From the NCBI GenBank assembly GCA_023392515.1, contig JAEVYX010000064.1, positions 1-10,340 of the forward strand: 10,340 nucleotides of DNA. Direction: 5' to 3'. Source of the stretch: Bacillota bacterium. Lineage in GTDB: Bacteria; Bacillota; Clostridia; Christensenellales; Aristaeellaceae. Both the position numbers and the translations under genes were made by a program. A model generated the notes under the pieces. That model saw only the letters and a list, made by a program, of their open reading frames with translations, searched no databases and was not told the origin of the DNA. How positions within the stretch are numbered: position 1 is the stretch's first letter; every line of letters starts with the position of its first letter. Positions 7,528 to 10,340 of this stretch are shown in pieces.

Positions 7528-7544
7528 GTTCTACTGAACTAGAA
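7526..7544. promoter_or_regulatory. Candidate operator: two overlapping palindromes
   Basis: TAGTTC (7526-7531) and GAACTA (7536-7541) form a perfect 6-bp inverted repeat with a 4-base spacer. TTCTA (7529-7533) and TAGAA (7540-7544) form a second one offset by three bases. The site lies midway between the divergent start codons and beside the candidate promoters for both directions, as expected for a shared operator. Which protein binds is unknown; the transmembrane AraC regulator is the obvious candidate. Confidence 0.45.
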
Positions 7545-7568
7545 ATAAGTGAAATTTTTGCCTATATC
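7540..7568 (+). promoter_or_regulatory. Candidate promoter for the rightward glycosidase operon
   Basis: TAGAAA (7540-7545), a 17-base spacer, then TATATC (7563-7568); each box matches four of six consensus positions. The -35-like box overlaps the palindrome at 7529-7544. Transcription from here would place the 7583-7602 hairpin in the 5' leader. Low confidence, because another AT-rich box (TATAAA at 7590) lies inside that hairpin. Confidence 0.3.
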
Positions 7569-7582
7569 GCACAATAGTACTT

Positions 7583-7602
7583 TCTGCTATATAAATAGCA
7601 GA
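7583..7602 (+). promoter_or_regulatory. 8-bp palindrome abutting the Shine-Dalgarno site of the glycosidase gene
   Basis: TCTGCTAT (7583-7590) and ATAGCAGA (7595-7602) are perfect inverted repeats with an ATAA spacer, and two further G:U pairs are possible outward. The Shine-Dalgarno GGGAGG begins at 7603, the very next base. It may be an operator in DNA or a leader hairpin that controls ribosome access; the sequence does not decide between them. Confidence 0.5.
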
Positions 7603-7608
7603 GGGAGG
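7603..7608 (+). promoter_or_regulatory. Ribosome binding site of the first rightward glycosidase gene
   Basis: GGGAGG lies 9 bases before the ATG at 7618. It rules out an upstream in-frame ATG at 7549, which would put the ribosome site inside the coding sequence. Confidence 0.8.
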
Positions 7609-7617
7609 CGTTGCATA

Positions 7618-9000
7618 ATGAATCCTATCCAGACAGGCGTCACATTCCAAACCGATGACACGTTGCTGCAAAAATTGTTCGACTCGGCCGAAGCCAAGCT
7701 TACAGGCAACCTGAAAGATTTCGGCGGCCGGCAGGTACTGATCGAAGGAGGCGGCTACCACAAAATATGGCTGGAAACCCAGCCCATGGGCGGCGAAATG
7801 TATGCCAAACGCAGCATGGAGGCCGCGCTCAACAACCAGCTTTTGTTTATGGAAAACCAGCGGGATGACGGCCGCATGCCCGGCAGCATCATGGAAGAAA
7901 ACGGCCGGGTTGTACCGCAGTTCAACAAATTTCAGGGGTTTTGCTTCCCGGCACCCGCCCTGAACATGTACTATTGGCTGGGGCAGGACCGGGCATATCT
8001 TCATATGCTGCAAAACGCATTGGAAAAGTTCGATTCCTACCTGTGGCGCGTTCGGGATTCGGATGGGGATGGCTGCCTGGAGTCATGGTGCGTCTGCGAT
8101 ACCGGTGAGGACAACGCAAGGCGCTATGGGGACGCTCCTTTCTGGTGGGAGGCCGAGACCCCTCCTATGCAGAGCAGCATCGTCCCAATGGCATCCATGG
8201 ACGTTATGAGCTTCTCCTTTTCAGCCAGGGACACGCTGGCGAAAATTTCGACGATCACAGCCGATGGCAAAACCCCATACTGGCGGAAGGCCGCCGAGGA
8301 TGTGAAGCAGAAAATTCATGCCTATTTGTGGTCTGATGATGCCGGAGCCTGCTTTGACCGGGATAAAACCGGCCGGCGGATGGACACGCTGACCCACAAC
8401 AACCTGCGCTGCATGTATTGGGGATCCTTCTCCCAGGATATGGCACGAAGATTTGTTTCCGGCCATCTGCTGAATCCCGAAGCCTTCTGGACCCCCATGC
8501 CGCTGCCTTCCGTAGCCGCAAACGACCCGCTGTTTCAGAACAATCCCGGTAACGACTGGAGCGGCCAGCCGCAGGGGCTAACCTACCAGCGCGCATTAAG
8601 GGCTTTGGAAAACTACGGATACCAGAAGTTGATTACCGTACTGGCACATAAGCTGTTTCATGCCATAGGGGAGGATTGTATCTTTACCCAGCAGTTTGAC
8701 ACCTTCTCATGCAAGCGGTCCGGCGGCCTGGACGGCTATGGGCCTACGATGCTGGCCGTGCTGGAATATATCTCCCGTCTGTACGGCACTCATTTGGAAG
8801 GTGAAGAAATATGGTGGGGCATTGCCGGCGGCAGGGATTGTGTTTACACGCAGCTTTGGGGTGACTCAGTCTTTCAGCTTCAATGCGACGGTCATCATGC
8901 CACCGCCATGGTTAATGGAAAGCCCGTATTTACTTCGGAGTCCGGCTGCCGGGTGGTTACCGATTATCACGGAAATACCATCCGTACGATCGCCATTTAG
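7618..9000 (+). CDS. Cytoplasmic (alpha/alpha)6-barrel glycoside hydrolase, MGH1/GH63-like
   Basis: This 460-residue protein has the look of the MGH1-like (mannosylglycerate hydrolase/GH63-related) alpha/alpha-toroid glycosidases. Visible landmarks are DSDGDG at 147-152 followed by E155, DTGEDN at 161-166 (the acidic motif region of this clan), WSGQPQGLTYQRALRALENYGY at about 314-335, and QFDTF plus GGLDGYGPTMLAVLEY at about 359-384, matching the helix-turn active-site regions late in the barrel. By analogy, acidic residues in the 150-165 region and near 360-372 are candidate acid and base; I cannot fix them without a structure. There is no signal peptide, so it should act on imported oligosaccharides. 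The gene is first of the rightward operon, and its TAG stop directly abuts the next gene's ribosome site. Members of this fold cleave glucosides, mannosides, rhamnosides and others, so specificity is open; the neighbours suggest a pectic side chain. Confidence 0.8.
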   Translation: MNPIQTGVTFQTDDTLLQKLFDSAEAKLTGNLKDFGGRQVLIEGGGYHKIWLETQPMGGEMYAKRSMEAALNNQLLFMENQRDDGRMPGSIMEENGRVVPQFNKFQGFCFPAPALNMYYWLGQDRAYLHMLQNALEKFDSYLWRVRDSDGDGCLESWCVCDTGEDNARRYGDAPFWWEAETPPMQSSIVPMASMDVMSFSFSARDTLAKISTITADGKTPYWRKAAEDVKQKIHAYLWSDDAGACFDRDKTGRRMDTLTHNNLRCMYWGSFSQDMARRFVSGHLLNPEAFWTPMPLPSVAANDPLFQNNPGNDWSGQPQGLTYQRALRALENYGYQKLITVLAHKLFHAIGEDCIFTQQFDTFSCKRSGGLDGYGPTMLAVLEYISRLYGTHLEGEEIWWGIAGGRDCVYTQLWGDSVFQLQCDGHHATAMVNGKPVFTSESGCRVVTDYHGNTIRTIAI

Positions 9001-9007
9001 GGGAGGG
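9001..9007 (+). promoter_or_regulatory. Ribosome binding site of the GH43 gene
   Basis: GGGAGGG begins immediately after the previous stop codon (8998-9000). The ATG at 9008 would touch this site with no spacer, while the in-frame ATG at 9014 has about 7 bases, so 9014 is taken as the start. Confidence 0.75.
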
Positions 9008-9013
9008 ATGAAT

Positions 9014-9886
9014 ATGCTGCTGCGTGAAAATATCCACATGCGTGACCCTTTTGTTTTTGTGGAAGACGGCAAGTGCTATTTATACGGCACGACCGATCCC
9101 GACTGCTGGCACGGCGAGGCAAACGGCTTTGATGCCTTCGTCGGCAAGGATCTGGAGCATTTTTTTCCGGGCCGCCGCATTTTTTCACCACATGCTTCCT
9201 TTTGGGGCACACAAAATTTCTGGGCGCCCGAACTGCACAAGTACCGGGATTCTTATTATCTGTTCGCTTCATTTAAAGCACCGGGCCGCCGCCGGGCCAC
9301 AAGCATCCTGCGGGGGGATAACCCGCTGGGGCCGTTTTCCTCATGGGGCGCGCAAACCGCAACGCCTACAGAATGGGAGTGCCTGGATGGCACACTCTAT
9401 GTGGATGGGGATCAAAAGCCATGGATCGTCTTTTGCCATGAATGGGTGCAGAAAGGCGGGGGCACCGTCTGTGCGCAGCGGCTGAAGGAAGACTTGACAA
9501 AGTGTGAAGGCGAGCCGCACACCCTCTTTTCCGCCCGGGAGGCATCATGGACAAAGCTGGTGCACCATTCCAGCGGCATCGAAGGCCACGTAACAGACGG
9601 GCCATTCCTACATAAGCCCGCCGGCGGCAAGCTATGGATGCTGTGGTCCAGCCTATCCTTGTCAGGCTACGCCATCGGCCTGGCCATCAGCGAAAGCGGC
9701 AGCATACTGGGGCCATGGCATCAAAAGGCGGAACCGCTGTTTTGCGGTGACGGAGGCCACGGCATGGTTTTTCGCGGATTGGACGGTGTATTGCGCCTTT
9801 CCATACATACACCAAATAGCACGCCATACGAAAGGCCTGTTTTTTTGCCTGTTCAGGAGACGGAAAGCGGCTTTGTGCTTTTATAA
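9014..9886 (+). CDS. GH43-type five-bladed propeller glycosidase, cytoplasmic
   Basis: This 290-residue protein is close to a minimal GH43 catalytic domain. The family pattern is visible in order: MRDPFVF at 9-15 with the candidate catalytic base Asp11; WAPELH at 70-75; LDGTLYVDGD at 124-133, whose Asp125 matches the pKa-tuning Asp; CHEWVQ at 141-146; and HVTDGPFL at 192-199, where most GH43 enzymes have a Glu as general acid but Asp195 stands here. HGMVF (249-253) and LSIHTPN (262-268) close the propeller. There is no signal peptide and no accessory domain. GH43 enzymes mostly remove arabinofuranose, xylose or galactose, so this one may trim side chains from imported pectic oligosaccharides. 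It is tightly coupled to the preceding barrel glycosidase (13-base gap) and is followed 14 bases later by the next gene. Family is fairly secure; activity is open. Confidence 0.82.
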   Translation: MLLRENIHMRDPFVFVEDGKCYLYGTTDPDCWHGEANGFDAFVGKDLEHFFPGRRIFSPHASFWGTQNFWAPELHKYRDSYYLFASFKAPGRRRATSILRGDNPLGPFSSWGAQTATPTEWECLDGTLYVDGDQKPWIVFCHEWVQKGGGTVCAQRLKEDLTKCEGEPHTLFSAREASWTKLVHHSSGIEGHVTDGPFLHKPAGGKLWMLWSSLSLSGYAIGLAISESGSILGPWHQKAEPLFCGDGGHGMVFRGLDGVLRLSIHTPNSTPYERPVFLPVQETESGFVLL

Positions 9887-9893
9887 GGGAGGG
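9887..9893 (+). promoter_or_regulatory. Ribosome binding site of the window-edge gene
   Basis: GGGAGGG starts right after the GH43 stop codon (9884-9886) and lies 7 bases before the ATG at 9901. It is the same arrangement as at the preceding junction and supports a three-gene operon. Confidence 0.75.
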
Positions 9894-9900
9894 TTCTATC

Positions 9901-10340
9901 ATGCAATGGATTCATGTGCGTTTGGATGGCCCCGGAGGTGTTGCTCTTTCCAAGCCGCAGCTGGAATCGGTTTATGCAAGCGGCCTGGATTTTGAACCGG
10001 ATGAGCGAAGACAGCGCATTTTGCCGGACGGAACAGTAGAGCTTTGCGTAACAGCCATGCCCTATATGGTTCACGCAAAAATCAACCTGCCGCTGTACGG
10101 CAGCATCTGGGTTATGGCTGATAATCTGGGCGAAGGGTATACGGGTGATTTTGTCGACTTTGTCACAGAGGCGATCCGAACCTATCTGCGTGAGGCCAAA
10201 ATATTCAGTGAGGGCCTCACTCTCTCGCCTACGGCGCAGGGGCATCTTCAGGCGGCCGAGGAGTTCGCCCATCTGGCCAACCGGGGCAGCAGCACAGCGG
10301 AAAACAGGCTCTATGCCTTGAGCCATGCCATTTATGCCGC
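9901..10340 (+). CDS. Partial gene, possible GH10-like N-terminal region (cut by window edge)
   Basis: An open frame from the ATG at 9901 runs off the right edge after 146 complete codons. I do not recognise it with confidence. The first 75 residues look like beta strands (DGTVELCV, HAKINLPLYG, SIWVMADN at about 43-75), followed by GEGYTGDFVDFVTEAIRTYL at about 77-96 and a helical stretch with EGLTLSPTAQGHLQAAEEFAHLANRG at about 104-129. A beta-sandwich followed by such helices recalls the N-terminal part of some GH10-related, xylanase-annotated proteins of Firmicutes, but the catalytic part is outside the window. There is no signal peptide, so it is probably cytoplasmic like its neighbours. 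The strong ribosome site 14 bases after the GH43 stop makes it the third gene of the rightward operon. The gene is well supported; the function is a guess. Confidence 0.7.
   Translation, partial: MQWIHVRLDGPGGVALSKPQLESVYASGLDFEPDERRQRILPDGTVELCVTAMPYMVHAKINLPLYGSIWVMADNLGEGYTGDFVDFVTEAIRTYLREAKIFSEGLTLSPTAQGHLQAAEEFAHLANRGSSTAENRLYALSHAIYA

Larger units (their letters stand above)
7485..7617. promoter_or_regulatory. Divergent control region between importer operon and glycosidase operon
   Basis: This 133-bp gap separates two gene sets transcribed away from each other and must hold both promoters. It is AT-rich relative to the genes. It contains TAGTTC-TACT-GAACTA (7526-7541), the overlapping TTCTA-CTGAAC-TAGAA (7529-7544), a further TTCTA at 7518-7522, an 8-bp palindrome at 7583-7602, and a small hairpin at 7486-7502. 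The TTCTA/TAGAA units start 11 bases apart (7518, 7529, 7540), so they fall on one face of the helix. The likely bound protein is the AraC-type regulator encoded in the leftward operon, by inference from context. Confidence 0.65.

Noticed and set aside
7485..7617. Catabolite-repression (cre) site in the divergent region
   Set aside because: I looked for the TGNAANCGNTNNCA-type pattern and found no acceptable match.
7531..8013. 160-codon minus-strand frame over the start of the barrel glycosidase gene
   Set aside because: It is antisense to a gene with a clear start and ribosome site, and it would cross the divergent control region.
9853..10326. 157-codon minus-strand frame at the right edge
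   Set aside because: The plus-strand frame from 9901 has a strong ribosome site and operon spacing, while the minus frame has neither and overlaps the end of the GH43 gene.

Overview
The window looks like part of a carbohydrate-utilisation locus from a Gram-positive, probably gut- or plant-fibre-associated Firmicute (Clostridia or Paenibacillus-like). The reasons are strong GGGAGG-type Shine-Dalgarno sites, LplA/LplB/LplC-type ABC importer genes, a large membrane-anchored AraC regulator of the YesS/YtdP type, and moderate GC. Taxonomy is inferred from gene style only. I see no tRNA, rRNA, CRISPR array, transposase or phage gene.

Layout. Two gene sets diverge from a 133-bp control region (7485-7617). 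Leftward, on the minus strand and in transcription order, lie an LplB-type permease (7484-6522), an LplC/YtcP-type permease (6507-5572), an extracellular solute-binding protein (5505-3943), a transmembrane AraC-family regulator (3844-1589), and a GH4 NAD-dependent glycosidase with the CHEV motif of alpha-galacturonidases (1573-182). The last 181 bases hold no convincing gene but a chain of six short inverted repeats. Rightward, on the plus strand, lie an (alpha/alpha)6-barrel glycosidase of the MGH1/GH63-like type (7618-9000), a GH43-type five-bladed propeller glycosidase (9014-9886), and the start of a further gene, possibly GH10-like, cut by the window edge (9901 onward).

How the genes fit together (inference). 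An oligosaccharide, most likely containing galacturonic acid from pectin or rhamnogalacturonan, is sensed outside the cell by the regulator. It is bound by the solute-binding protein and imported through the two permeases. It is then dismantled in the cytoplasm, because none of the glycosidases has a signal peptide. No ATPase gene is present, so the importer probably uses a shared MsmX-type ATPase encoded elsewhere. The gene set parallels B. subtilis lplABCD, with three differences: the gene order is changed, the regulator is embedded in the operon, and divergent cytoplasmic glycosidases are added.

Most worth a second look: the undefined specificity of the divergent glycosidase set, the palindrome-rich control region with 11-bp phased repeats, the hairpin chain at the left end, the non-lipoprotein signal peptide on the binding protein, and an Asp where GH43 enzymes usually carry the acid Glu.
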